Assembly (NCBI GenBank): GCA_011390935.1
Contig: JAABRL010000003.1
Span: 134,740-198,739, forward strand
DNA from: Gemmatimonas sp.
GTDB taxonomy: Bacteria; Gemmatimonadota; Gemmatimonadetes; Gemmatimonadales; Gemmatimonadaceae
Direction: 5' to 3'
Length of the DNA stretch: 64,000 nt
The position numbers and the translations under genes were made by a program. Shown here one piece after another: positions 1 through 9,014 of this stretch (positions within the stretch are counted from its first letter, which is position 1; each line of letters opens with the position of its first letter). The notes below the pieces were generated by a model, which saw only the letters and a list, made by a program, of their open reading frames with translations, was not told where the DNA came from and did no database searches.

Positions 1-1293
1 AGCACGCAGCTGCAGACGCGCTTCGGACTGAGCGAGCGTCAGGCCGAGGCCATTCTCAACATGCGCCTCGCCAAGCTCACCGGCCTCGAGCGCGACAAGC
101 TCGAGGAGGAGCTGGCGGAGGTTCGCGCGTTCATTGCCGAGATGCGCAGCATCCTCGATTCGCGTGAGAAGCGCATGGGGATCATGAAGGGTGAGCTGCT
201 CGTGATCCGGGAGAGCTTCGGCGACGAACGCCGCACCGAGATCGTGGGCGACGAGGGGGAGTTCACCGTCGAGGATCTGATCGCCGAAGAAGAGATGGTG
301 GTCACCATTTCGCGTCAGGGCTACATCAAGCGCACCTCGGTGTCGCTGTACAAGAAGCAGGGACGCGGCGGGCGCGGACGCATCGGCGCCGACCTCAAGG
401 ACGGCGACTTCGTGGAACAGATGTATGTCACCTCCACGCATCACTACATCCTGATCTTCACCGACGACGGACGCTGCTACTGGCTCAAGGTGCACGAACT
501 GCCGCAGGCGGGACGCGCCACGCGCGGCAAGCCGATCGTGAACCTCATCAACGTCACGCCGGACACGCGCATTCGTGCGATCGTGCCGGTGCGCGAGTTC
601 ACGGACGACGAATACCTGCTGTTCTGCACGCGCAAGGGCACCGTGAAGAAGACGGCGCTGTCGCAGTACTCGAACGTGCGCGCCAACGGCGTCAAGGCGA
701 TCAAGGTCGAGGAAGGCGATGAGCTTATCGACGTTCAGGTGACCAACGGTACGAATGACATCGTGCTCGGTACCGCGCACGGCCTGTCCATCCGCTTCCA
801 CGAGCAGGATGCGCGCGAGATGGGGCGCGATACCACGGGGGTGAAGGGCATCACGCTGGCCGAAGACGATCGCGTGGTGGGCATGGTGGTGATCAAGCGC
901 AACGAAGCCACGCTGCTGGTGGCCACCGAGTTCGGCCTGGGCAAGTGCACGAGTCTCGACGACTATCGCATTCAGAAGCGCGGCGGCAAGGGCATCTTCA
1001 CGCTCAAGCGCACCGATCGCACGGGCAATGTGGTGGCGCTCATGGAAGTGTCATCGGACGAGGAGATCATGCTCATCACGCGCGGTGGTGTGGCGATCCG
1101 GTCGAGCGTGAAGGAAGTGCGCGTGGCCGGTCGCAACACGCAGGGCGTGAAGCTGGTGTCGCTCGACAGCGGTGATCTCGTCACGGCAGTGGCGCGCATG
1201 GTGCCGGACGACGAGAAGGACGACGGCGTCGAGGGTGGTGACGGCGCCGAGGGCGGTGAGCCAGACGTCTCCGGCGAACTCGAGCTCGGCTGA
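1..1293 (+). CDS. gyrA: DNA gyrase subunit A, C-terminal part (5' end outside window)
   Basis: The reading frame is open from base 1, so this is the last 430 residues of a gene that begins upstream. The visible part covers the end of the coiled-coil/tower region followed by the C-terminal DNA-wrapping beta-pinwheel. Glycine/arginine-rich repeats such as KKQGRGGRGRIGAD mark the blades. The motif QKRGGKG (codons near 975-995) matches the GyrA-box that separates gyrase from topoisomerase IV ParC. The protein ends in an acidic tail (DDEKDDGVEGG...), a known feature of several GyrA proteins. GyrA forms the A2B2 gyrase that introduces negative supercoils using ATP. A strong terminator follows 26 bp after the stop. 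Identification is secure; only the start is missing. Confidence 0.97.
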   Translation, partial: STQLQTRFGLSERQAEAILNMRLAKLTGLERDKLEEELAEVRAFIAEMRSILDSREKRMGIMKGELLVIRESFGDERRTEIVGDEGEFTVEDLIAEEEMVVTISRQGYIKRTSVSLYKKQGRGGRGRIGADLKDGDFVEQMYVTSTHHYILIFTDDGRCYWLKVHELPQAGRATRGKPIVNLINVTPDTRIRAIVPVREFTDDEYLLFCTRKGTVKKTALSQYSNVRANGVKAIKVEEGDELIDVQVTNGTNDIVLGTAHGLSIRFHEQDAREMGRDTTGVKGITLAEDDRVVGMVVIKRNEATLLVATEFGLGKCTSLDDYRIQKRGGKGIFTLKRTDRTGNVVALMEVSSDEEIMLITRGGVAIRSSVKEVRVAGRNTQGVKLVSLDSGDLVTAVARMVPDDEKDDGVEGGDGAEGGEPDVSGELELG

Positions 1294-1319
1294 GCCACGA
1301 ACGCGCGATGGACAGGACA

Positions 1320-1349
1320 CGCGGGGCGAACCATCCGGTTCGCCCCGCG
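1320..1349 (+). terminator. Intrinsic terminator after gyrA
   Basis: A perfect 13-bp stem (arms 1320-1332 and 1337-1349, loop ATCC) lies 26 bp after the gyrA stop. It is followed by the pyrimidine-rich TCGTCGTTTCC. The stem is very GC-rich and the T tract is poor, so it may work partly by pausing, but position and symmetry make it the natural end of the gyrA transcript. The rest of 1350-1599 has no recognisable gene and is presumed leader/promoter for the lipoprotein at 1609. Confidence 0.8.
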
Positions 1350-1608
1350 TCGTCGTTTCCCCGACCCCCTGTCGGGCCTTCCTTCTCTCTGCGGGGCCCC
1401 GGTCGGCGCTAAGCTGACGGTGAGCCCCGTCACCATCTCGGGGCCGCGACGGCTTCGGCCGTCATCGCTACAACGACCCGCGATGTGCACATCGCGTCGG
1501 TCGTGTCGGTTCGAGGTCCGGACGCTCGGCCTCACCGATCGGAGGTGCAGTCGACGGCTCGCCGTGAGGCGCCGCCCGCTGCGCAGTGGGTGATTCCCAG
1601 AGGGAACC

Positions 1609-2001
1609 ATGTCCCGCATGCCTTCAGATGTCCCGACCCGCGGCCGCCTGCCGCGGCTCGCGGCGCTCGCCGCCGCCGTCCTGGTCGGCCCGCTCCTCGC
1701 CTGCTCCGGCGACGATCCTGCGCCCACCGTTCCCACGGGCCCGAACACGGGACGGCTCGTCGTCTCCATCGACCAGAACTCGTGCTCCGGCGTGATCACC
1801 GGCGCGCCGCTCGCCGAAGTGTTCATCAATGGTGTCGGGCGTGGTCGCTTCACGCTGCTGCTCGACGCCGTCCGCAACTACGACCTCTCGCCCGGCAACT
1901 ACAACGTCAGCACACGCATCAACGACATCACGATCGGCACGCCGCGCGCCGTGCGCATCAATGCCGGCGAAGACACGAGCTTCCTCTTCTTCTGCAACTG
2001 A
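1609..2001 (+). CDS. Small lipoprotein, PEGA-like fold suspected
   Basis: A 130-residue protein with a basic N-terminus, a hydrophobic stretch and a lipobox ending LLAC (Cys about residue 32), so it should be lipidated and sit in the envelope. The mature part is about 100 residues of beta-type sequence. The piece VFINGVGRG...YDLSPGNYNV resembles PEGA-like surface domains, but this is only an impression. Three cysteines occur in the mature protein including the lipid-bearing one. The start has a good ribosome-binding site (AGAGGG, 4-8 nt before ATG). The stop overlaps the ribosome-binding region of the next gene (7-nt gap), so the two lipoproteins are probably one transcript. Function unknown. 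Confidence 0.75.
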   Translation: MSRMPSDVPTRGRLPRLAALAAAVLVGPLLACSGDDPAPTVPTGPNTGRLVVSIDQNSCSGVITGAPLAEVFINGVGRGRFTLLLDAVRNYDLSPGNYNVSTRINDITIGTPRAVRINAGEDTSFLFFCN

Positions 2002-2008
2002 GGTCACG

Positions 2009-5000
2009 ATGCGAACCGACACGTTTCGCGGTCGACCGGTTGGCGTCGGTGCCGTTGTGGCTGCCCTTGTCCTCGCCGCGTGCGGCGGCGGGGGCGATTC
2101 CCCCGTCGATCCGGGGCCTCCGCCACCGCCGCCGCCCTCGTTCCCGAGTCCGGGCGCCGGGGAGGCCGCAGTGGCGGTCTCCGTGGGCATTCCGGCGGGC
2201 TTCTTCGCTACGCCATCGCAGTTGTCGCTCTTTGCCGGCACGCAGCCGACGCAACTGAACGCCGATGGCTCCGGGCGCACGAACTTGCCCACCGGTGCGG
2301 CCGGCGTCGTGGGCGTGGCAGCACAAGGTACACACGCGCCGGTGATGCTGGCCCTCAACGTGGGCGGCACCGGCACGCAGCCGGTCACGGTGGCGAGCAC
2401 GGCCGAAGCGCTCACCATGCTCGTGCCCGCGCTCGCGACCAGCGATCCTGCGCGCGCGGCCAACATTCGCAGCGTGCTCAGCACGTCGCCAGCCATCGCG
2501 CAGCTCACGACGGTGCTCGGTTCGCGACTAACCGCCAACCCGCAGCAGGCGCTGGTCACCGCCGACCCGGTCGTGCTCGGCGCGCTGCGCACGAGTGTGC
2601 AGCATGTGCTGGCCGTCACCCCGTCGCCCCGCTACGAGGAACCGGCGCGGGCGTTGCCGACCGTGGAGACCGAGACCGATCGCGGGGGATTGCAGCTCAC
2701 CGTGTTGCCGACGCGCGATGCGCAGGGACGGCAGCAGGTGCGCATCGACAACGGACGTCCGCGCTTCGTGGCCGTGGTGCGCAGCTACAGCAACGATGGC
2801 GTGACGTGGACCACGCCGGCCGAAGAAAACGGCACCTTCGGCCTGCTCCTTGGCCCCGGTGTGCAAGGTGGCCGCATCTCGCTCCAACCGCCGGTGGCCA
2901 CCTTCCCGATCTCATTGTCGCCCTACACGCGCATCAAGACGTTCGCGCTGGGCAGCGATCTGGCCGCCGCGGAAGCGGATCCGGACTCGCGGTATCTGCT
3001 CGGAGCAGTCGCCGCGCAGGGCATCGCGAGCACCGCGGTGCCGGCCATCGAGCCGGTACTCGCCACGACGGCGCTGCGCACGGGGCTTACCTGGGGCACG
3101 GGTGACACCGGTCTGCTGCAGCAGTGGGTGCTCGGCATTCTCCCCTGCTTCCAGGAACCGGCCATTCGCTCGGCCATCGAAGCGGGCGCGCAGAGCGGCA
3201 ACCTCGACCACGCCTTTCAACTGGGGTTCGCCTGCCTGATGCGCGTCGGGGCGCAGAACCCGGCGATTCTCACCGGGCTGCTCGCGGCCGCGGGGCAGGG
3301 CGGTCGCACCGCACCGCCGGCGCTCGGACGCATGCTCGAGGTGCTCGGAACGCTTGGCACCGGCGTGGAGGGCGTGTTCAACACGGAGGCGATTCGGGCC
3401 ACACCCGCGCTCACGGTGTTCAATCTCGTGGACTCCACCCGGATCGTTCGCGTGGACAGTGTGCGCCCCGCCTTCGCTGATCGTGTGGGGGGAGCCGTGG
3501 TGCGCGTGCATGGCCAGAACCTGTCCGCGGTCACCACGGTGACCGTGGGGACGCAGCCCGCCACGGGCGTGCAGGCCGTCTCGGCGACCGCGCTCGACGT
3601 GACGCTGCCCGCACAAGCGGCGATCGGGGCGCAGGATCTCATCGTGCGCACCGGTGCCGGCGCGTCGGCGACGTGCCCACAGTGCGTGGTGTACTACACC
3701 CCCACCATCGGCCTCACCCCGCAGGCGGGCCCGGTTGCGGGCGGCACCACCGTCACGGTGACCGATGTCGGCGCTGCGGCGCTCGTCACGGGTGTGAAGA
3801 TCGGGAGCGGCACGGCCACGGCGCTGACCGTTCTGTCGCCCACGAGCCTGCGCTTCGTCACGCCGTCGGCCTCCGCAGCCGGAGCCGCCGACGTGATCTT
3901 CGAGTACGGACCGCGCGGTGGCCTCTCCTGCCCGGGGTGCTACGTGTATGAAGCGGTCGGCCCCACGCTCACCGGACGATTTGCCGGCGTCGTGCAGAAC
4001 GCGGTCGGGTTCGCGCCGATCACCGGGGCGAGCGTGCTGCTGCGCCGTACCGATGCGCTCACCGAGTTCGGGCCGTTCCTCACCACTGCCGATGGCGCGT
4101 GGCAGAGTTCGGCCATTCCGGAAGGACGCTACACCGTGCTGGTGAACGCGAGCGGATTCCAGCAGTCGACGCTGCAGGATCGTCAGCTCGTCGGCGCCGC
4201 GTCGCCACCAACGACCACGCTGCCCACCGTGTATCTCGTGCCGACGGGCGCTTCCAGCGGCACACTCACGGGGACGGTGCGCGATGCCACGACCAACGCC
4301 GTGATCAGCGGAGCGACGGTCGAGTTGCGTGCCGGTGGCTTCAACGTGACCGGCGCGCCGATCGCGACCGCCACCTCGAGCGCCGCGGGTACGTACAGCT
4401 TCCCGTCGCTGGCGGCCGGTACCTACACGGTGAGCGCGCGCAAGGCGACGTTTACCGATGGTGCGGTCACCGCCACGGTCTCGGCGGCCACACAGGACGC
4501 TCCAGTGCTGTTCCTCTCCCCGGTCGGTACGAACGTCGCGTGGCGGTTCGTGCTCTCCTGGGGTGCGTCACCCTCTGATCTGGACTCGCATCTCACCGGC
4601 CCGGTGCCGGGCGCCACGAATCGCTTCCACGTGTACTTCAGCAACAAGGGCTCCGTGACCGCCTCGCCGTTCGCCCGTCTCGACGTCGATGTGCAGTCGG
4701 GCTTCGGACCGGAGACGATCACGATGTCCCAGCAGTTCCCCGGGATCTATCGGTACTACGTGTACCAGTGGACGAGCGCCGGCTCGATTCCCAACAGCAA
4801 CGCGCGCGTGGACGTGTACCAGGGCAACACGCTGGTGCGGCAGTTCTTCCCGCCGCAGGGCACGGGGCGTTACTGGACCGTGTTCGAGATCGACGGCTCC
4901 ACGCTCACAGCCGTGAACACCCTCGGCACCACGGCGCCGGCCATGCGGCTCGGACCGGTGCTGCAAGTAGACTCCCCGACGGCTCGCGCCGCCGCGGAGT

Positions 5001-5035
5001 GGGCACGGCTCATGCCGTGGCAGTGGCAGAAGTGA
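2009..5035 (+). CDS. Large lipoprotein with TIG/IPT, carboxypeptidase-regulatory-like and YfaP/DUF2135-like domains
   Basis: I place the start at ATG 2009 (1008 residues) because it gives a clean lipoprotein signal (LVLAAC then a glycine-rich spacer) and follows GAGGT at the end of the previous gene. The frame stays open further upstream, but that would bury the signal. After a Pro-rich linker come about 450 residues of unassigned sequence, two IPT/TIG-like Ig domains (about 485-564 and 564-650), two carboxypeptidase-regulatory-like beta-sandwiches (about 654-727 and 750-830) and a C-terminal domain (about 844-970) with WGASPSDLDSHLTGP and YFSNKG...LDVDV. That last pattern recalls YfaP/DUF2135. 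Several Cys pairs (CPQC, CPGC) occur near the TIG domains. Probably a surface-exposed adhesion or scaffold lipoprotein; substrate unknown. Confidence 0.75.
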   Translation: MRTDTFRGRPVGVGAVVAALVLAACGGGGDSPVDPGPPPPPPPSFPSPGAGEAAVAVSVGIPAGFFATPSQLSLFAGTQPTQLNADGSGRTNLPTGAAGVVGVAAQGTHAPVMLALNVGGTGTQPVTVASTAEALTMLVPALATSDPARAANIRSVLSTSPAIAQLTTVLGSRLTANPQQALVTADPVVLGALRTSVQHVLAVTPSPRYEEPARALPTVETETDRGGLQLTVLPTRDAQGRQQVRIDNGRPRFVAVVRSYSNDGVTWTTPAEENGTFGLLLGPGVQGGRISLQPPVATFPISLSPYTRIKTFALGSDLAAAEADPDSRYLLGAVAAQGIASTAVPAIEPVLATTALRTGLTWGTGDTGLLQQWVLGILPCFQEPAIRSAIEAGAQSGNLDHAFQLGFACLMRVGAQNPAILTGLLAAAGQGGRTAPPALGRMLEVLGTLGTGVEGVFNTEAIRATPALTVFNLVDSTRIVRVDSVRPAFADRVGGAVVRVHGQNLSAVTTVTVGTQPATGVQAVSATALDVTLPAQAAIGAQDLIVRTGAGASATCPQCVVYYTPTIGLTPQAGPVAGGTTVTVTDVGAAALVTGVKIGSGTATALTVLSPTSLRFVTPSASAAGAADVIFEYGPRGGLSCPGCYVYEAVGPTLTGRFAGVVQNAVGFAPITGASVLLRRTDALTEFGPFLTTADGAWQSSAIPEGRYTVLVNASGFQQSTLQDRQLVGAASPPTTTLPTVYLVPTGASSGTLTGTVRDATTNAVISGATVELRAGGFNVTGAPIATATSSAAGTYSFPSLAAGTYTVSARKATFTDGAVTATVSAATQDAPVLFLSPVGTNVAWRFVLSWGASPSDLDSHLTGPVPGATNRFHVYFSNKGSVTASPFARLDVDVQSGFGPETITMSQQFPGIYRYYVYQWTSAGSIPNSNARVDVYQGNTLVRQFFPPQGTGRYWTVFEIDGSTLTAVNTLGTTAPAMRLGPVLQVDSPTARAAAEWARLMPWQWQK

Positions 5036-5259
5036 TGCCAGCGGGGCGCATGGTCTCGGGACCATGCGCCCCAGCGCGTTATCAGATGCGCGACGATAGG
5101 ACAGTACGAGAACCAGCCCGCCCCGGACGCGCCGTGCTGCGACGGCGCATGATCCCGCGCTGCCCTAGCGACTGACCGCGCTTGGTCGGTACGTTTGACG
5201 CTTGTTGCACGCGGTGTGTCGTCATTCGCACCGCGCGCGCCGTCCCCGTCGATGCCGCC

Positions 5260-6261
5260 GTGCCTGCCAACGTCGCTCCACTCGTCGATCTCGCCTCGTT
5301 CGAAGCCGCGGCCGCCCGTTTACGTGGGGTGGCGCTTCGCACGCCGCTGCTGCCGGCCGATGCACCCACCGATCGCTTCCCGCACGGCATCTGGCTGAAG
5401 GCGGAGTGTCTGCAGCGCGTGGGCGCCTTCAAGGTGCGCGGGGCCTTCAACTTCGTGTCCTCCCTCTCGGCCGAGCAGCGAGCACACGGCCTGCTGGCCC
5501 CGTCCAGCGGCAACCACGCGCAGGCGGTGGCGTGGGCCGCGCGCCACTTCGGGGTGCCGTGCACGGTCGTGATGCCCACCACCGTCTCGCCGGCCAAGGC
5601 GGCGGGTGCACGACGGCTTGGTGCGACGGTTGAACTCGTCGGCACGACCACGATCGAACGCATCACCCGCGCCGACACGCTGGCCGCCGAGACCGGGGCA
5701 ATCGTGGTCCCACCCTTCGACGATGATCTCATCATCGCGGGACAGGGCACGACCGGGATGGAAATCATGGACGAACTCCCCGATGTGGCCACGGTGGTCG
5801 TGCCAGTCGGTGGCGGCGGACTCGCCTCGGGAGTCGCCGCGGCCGTGAAGGCCCGCAACCCGGCGGTGCGGGTGGTGTGCGTCGAACCGGAGGGTGCCCC
5901 CAAGCTCTCACGCGCCATGGCCCATGGCGGACCGGTCACGCTCGATCGAACGGCGTCTGTGGCCGACGGCCTGCTGGGCGTACGGCTCGGTACCCGCAAC
6001 TGGGACCACCTGTCGGTGCTGGCGGACGATGTGGTGCAGGTGGGCGACGGCGCGATTCGCTGCACCATGCGACTCCTGCTCGATCGACACAAGCTCGTGG
6101 TCGAACCCAGTGGCGCCATCACGTACGCCGCCGTGCTCGAAGGCAAGATCCCCAGTGATGGCCCGATCGCCGTCGTGCTGAGTGGGGGCAACATCGAGTG
6201 GGAGGGGCTGGCTGCACACATCGCCGACGACGCCATGGCCGCTGCACACGGCGCGTCCTGA
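5260..6261 (+). CDS. PLP-dependent threonine/serine dehydratase (ammonia-lyase)
   Basis: A fold-type II PLP enzyme of the IlvA/TdcB/serine racemase group. It should deaminate L-threonine and/or L-serine to the 2-oxoacid and ammonia. The PLP lysine lies in GAFKVRGAFNF (K58 from the chosen start; family form is SFKxRGA). The SSGNHAQ substrate loop and the phosphate-binding glycine loop VPVGGGGLASG are both present. There is no C-terminal ACT domain, which fits catabolic or racemase-like members rather than biosynthetic IlvA. The start is uncertain. GTG 5260 gives a normal 333-residue protein beginning just before the conserved domain, while a TTG at 5182 would add 26 unusual residues. The stop overlaps the next ATG (TGATG), so it is translationally coupled to the diguanylate cyclase. 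Confidence 0.88.
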   Translation: MPANVAPLVDLASFEAAAARLRGVALRTPLLPADAPTDRFPHGIWLKAECLQRVGAFKVRGAFNFVSSLSAEQRAHGLLAPSSGNHAQAVAWAARHFGVPCTVVMPTTVSPAKAAGARRLGATVELVGTTTIERITRADTLAAETGAIVVPPFDDDLIIAGQGTTGMEIMDELPDVATVVVPVGGGGLASGVAAAVKARNPAVRVVCVEPEGAPKLSRAMAHGGPVTLDRTASVADGLLGVRLGTRNWDHLSVLADDVVQVGDGAIRCTMRLLLDRHKLVVEPSGAITYAAVLEGKIPSDGPIAVVLSGGNIEWEGLAAHIADDAMAAAHGAS

Positions 6262-7736
6262 TGGCCGCCGCGCGCATCCTCGTGGCCGACGATGACGCTG
6301 CGGTGCTCCAGTCGATCGGCTGGCTGCTCGCGGAAAATGGTTACGAGATCGCGCACGCCAGCACGGGCGCCGAGTGTCTCGCCCTGCTCGAGGAGCGACG
6401 TCCCGACCTGCTCCTGCTCGACATTCTGCTGCCCGACGCGGTCGGCTACGATCTGCTCGAAACCATCAAGGGCGACGCGCGCTGGCACGATCTGCCGGTG
6501 CTCATGCTCTCCTCGCTGCCGCCCGAAGACGCGTCGGTGCGGGCACTCGGGCTCGGTGCGGTGGACTTCGTGCGCAAACCGTATCGTCCGAAGGAGCTCG
6601 TGGCGCGCGTGCAGGCGCACTTGCGGCATGGCGCGATGTTTCGTGCCACGCGCGATGCGCTCGAGCGCACCGAGGCGGCGTTGCAGCGCGCGCAGGATGA
6701 CGCGGAGAGCCGCCGTCAACTCGTCGACATTCTGCACGAAGTCACGGGCGACCTCTCGGTGAGCGAACTCTATCAGCTGCTGGTCGGACGAGCGGCGCGT
6801 GCGCTCGGCGTCTCGCACTGTTCGGTCGTGCTCTCGCACACCGGTGCACGCACGGCCACGGTGGTCGCGGCGGTGGAGAACCCGAAGATCACCAGTCTCG
6901 AGGTCTCGCTCGACAAGTACCCCGAGTTGCAGGCCGCGCTCGACACCGGGCAGCCGGTGCTGGTGGAGGACATCGCCACGCACCCGTTGTACGAAGGTGT
7001 GCGGCAGGTGTGGGGGCTCGAGGGCACCGAGGTCAACATCCGATCGGTGATCGCGTTGCCCTTCACGGTCGATCGCGGCGCCTACGGGGTGTTTCTCGTC
7101 CGTCGCACGCGCGACCAGCAGCCGCTTGGTCCAGCCGACCTCGAGTTTGCCGAGGCCGTGATCACGGCAGCCGTGGCCGTCATTCAGCGCGCCCGGATGG
7201 TGGAACACACCATGGCCGACAATGCGCGGCTCGAACAGCTCGCGCAAACCGATCCGCTCACGCAGCTGCTCAACCGCCGCGCGCTCGCGGAAAACATCAC
7301 GGCCGAGATGGAGCGTGCGCTGCGCTACGACTCGTCGCTGGCGTTGCTCATGATCGACCTCGATCACTTCAAGATGGTGAACGACACCTATGGCCATCTG
7401 ATTGGAGACGACGTGCTGCGCGACATGGCGTCGCTGTTGCGCGATCTCGTGCGTGAGAACGATCTGGTGGCGCGCTATGGTGGCGAGGAGTTCGTGATCC
7501 TGCTCCCCGAGACGGATGACGCGGGTGCCGATGGCTTTGCCGAACGGGTCCGCTCGGCGGTCAAGGAGAAGCCGTTCGCCTCACGGCCTGGCGAACGCGC
7601 GATCGCGCTGACGGCGAGCATCGGCGTGGCTACCTTTCCCGCGGCCCGCATCGAATCGGTGGAAGATCTGTTCGCTCGCGCCGACGCGGCGCTCTACCGG
7701 GCCAAGGCCGACGGGCGCGACCGGGTGCGCCGCTAG
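6261..7736 (+). CDS. Response regulator receiver-GAF-GGDEF diguanylate cyclase
   Basis: A 491-residue cytoplasmic signalling protein. The receiver domain (about 5-120) has the acidic pocket D10-D12, phosphoacceptor D54 in LLLLDILLPD and K106 in RKPYRP. A helical linker leads to a GAF sensor (about 160-310). The C-terminal GGDEF domain (about 320-485) has an intact GGEEF active site (407-411) and the RxxD product-inhibition I-site (R398-D401) just before it, so it should make c-di-GMP from GTP under feedback control. The start is ATG 6261, overlapping the dehydratase stop by one base. No partner histidine kinase lies next to it, so the input is unknown. Confidence 0.93.
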   Translation: MAAARILVADDDAAVLQSIGWLLAENGYEIAHASTGAECLALLEERRPDLLLLDILLPDAVGYDLLETIKGDARWHDLPVLMLSSLPPEDASVRALGLGAVDFVRKPYRPKELVARVQAHLRHGAMFRATRDALERTEAALQRAQDDAESRRQLVDILHEVTGDLSVSELYQLLVGRAARALGVSHCSVVLSHTGARTATVVAAVENPKITSLEVSLDKYPELQAALDTGQPVLVEDIATHPLYEGVRQVWGLEGTEVNIRSVIALPFTVDRGAYGVFLVRRTRDQQPLGPADLEFAEAVITAAVAVIQRARMVEHTMADNARLEQLAQTDPLTQLLNRRALAENITAEMERALRYDSSLALLMIDLDHFKMVNDTYGHLIGDDVLRDMASLLRDLVRENDLVARYGGEEFVILLPETDDAGADGFAERVRSAVKEKPFASRPGERAIALTASIGVATFPAARIESVEDLFARADAALYRAKADGRDRVRR

Positions 7737-7831
7737 CCGACACCATCGAGGCAGTAGCGGCCTCACCTGGTGCCTCGGGGTTATCTTTTGCGGCTACCAC
7801 CCCAGGATATTCCCCCATCGGAGAGACCCGC

Positions 7832-8974
7832 ATGCGGATGCTCGTGCTCGGCGCCGGCCTTCAGGGTTCGGCGTGTGCATTCGACCTGCTCAGAAACCCC
7901 GCGGTCGAACGCGTGGTGCTTGCAGATGTGCGCATCGGCACCTTGCCAGCGTTTCTGCAGCCCCACCTCGGCGGACGCCTCGTCACCGCGGAAGTGGACG
8001 TACGCAATCACGACGCCGTGCGCGCGGTCATGCGCGACGTGACGGCCGTCATGAGCGCCATTCCGTACTACTTCAACTTCCCCCTTGCACAGCTGGCTGT
8101 GGAGTGCGGCGTGCACTTCACCGACCTGGGCGGCAACACGGAGATCGTGCTGCAGCAGAAGGGACTCGACGCCGACGCCGAGGCCAAGGGCGTGAGCGTC
8201 GTGCCCGATACGGGCCTCGCACCGGGGATGGTCAACGTCATCGCGCAACTCGGCATCACCAAACTCGACACGGTGGACAGCGTGAAGCTGTACGTGGGCG
8301 GGCTGCCACAGCACCCGGAGCCGCCGCTCAACTACCAGATCGTGTACTCGCTCGAGGGCGTGGTGGACTACTACACCACCGAGTCACTCGTCGTGCGCGA
8401 CGGTCGGCGGGTGACGGTCAGTGCGCTCTCGGAAATCGAGGCCGTGACCTTTCCCGAGCCGGTGGGTGCCCTCGAAGCGTTTCACACGGCGGGCGGACTG
8501 TCCACCATGCCCTTCCGTTACGAAGGCAAGATTCCGAACATGGAGTACAAGACGCTCCGGTATCCGGGACATGCCACGATCATGGAAGCGATCCGCGACC
8601 TGGGCCTGCTCTCACTCGACCCGGTGGACGTGAAGGGACAGCAGGTCGTGCCGCGCGACGTGTTCGTGAAGGTGGCGGGTGAGAAGTTGCGCAAGCCGGG
8701 CGGCAAGGATCTGGTGGCGCTGCGCGTGGTCGTGTCCGGAAAGAAAGACGGCGCGCCGGCGTCTCACGCCTGGCAGCTCGTCGCGCGATACGACGTCGAG
8801 CACGGCCTCACGGCCATGATGCAGACTACCGGCTTCACGCTGTCGATTACGGGACAGTTGCAGGCCATGGGCGTGATTCGGCCGGGTGTGCACACGCCGG
8901 ACGAGTGCATGCCGGCCGATCGCTACCTCGCGATGCTCGCGGAGCGCGGCGTCGTCGTGGAGCAGGTCGCGTAG
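7832..8974 (+). CDS. Saccharopine dehydrogenase family oxidoreductase
   Basis: A 380-residue NAD(P)-dependent enzyme. The N-terminal Rossmann fold begins at residue 1 with VLGAGLQGSACAFDL (GxGxxG-type). The middle and C-terminal parts (FTDLGGNTEIV, PDTGLAPGMVN, LYVGGLP) match the saccharopine dehydrogenase/carboxynorspermidine synthase-like family. Such proteins act on lysine-pathway intermediates or polyamines; the exact substrate cannot be fixed here. The ATG is preceded by GGAGAGACCCGC, a good ribosome-binding site. A TATCTT box at 7782-7787 could be the -10 of its own promoter with a leader of about 40 nt. It stands alone between the diguanylate cyclase and a convergent chemoreceptor. Confidence 0.85.
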   Translation: MRMLVLGAGLQGSACAFDLLRNPAVERVVLADVRIGTLPAFLQPHLGGRLVTAEVDVRNHDAVRAVMRDVTAVMSAIPYYFNFPLAQLAVECGVHFTDLGGNTEIVLQQKGLDADAEAKGVSVVPDTGLAPGMVNVIAQLGITKLDTVDSVKLYVGGLPQHPEPPLNYQIVYSLEGVVDYYTTESLVVRDGRRVTVSALSEIEAVTFPEPVGALEAFHTAGGLSTMPFRYEGKIPNMEYKTLRYPGHATIMEAIRDLGLLSLDPVDVKGQQVVPRDVFVKVAGEKLRKPGGKDLVALRVVVSGKKDGAPASHAWQLVARYDVEHGLTAMMQTTGFTLSITGQLQAMGVIRPGVHTPDECMPADRYLAMLAERGVVVEQVA

Positions 8975-9014
8975 CCAGGCGAGCCCGTGCCGCGCCCAGG
9001 CGCGGCGCGGGCCG

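Noticed and set aside
1490..1530. tRNA T-arm-like sequence (GGTTCGAGGTCC)
   Set aside because: No matching acceptor, D or anticodon arms could be arranged around it.
972..1877. Long open frame on the minus strand across the gyrA 3' end
   Set aside because: It is antisense to the GyrA pinwheel and runs through the terminator; composition is Arg/Ser/Pro-rich with no domain, as expected from a shadow frame in GC-rich DNA.
5082..7397. 771-codon open frame on the minus strand
   Set aside because: It lies opposite the dehydratase and diguanylate cyclase, both with intact catalytic motifs. The translation is His/Arg-rich without a recognisable fold.
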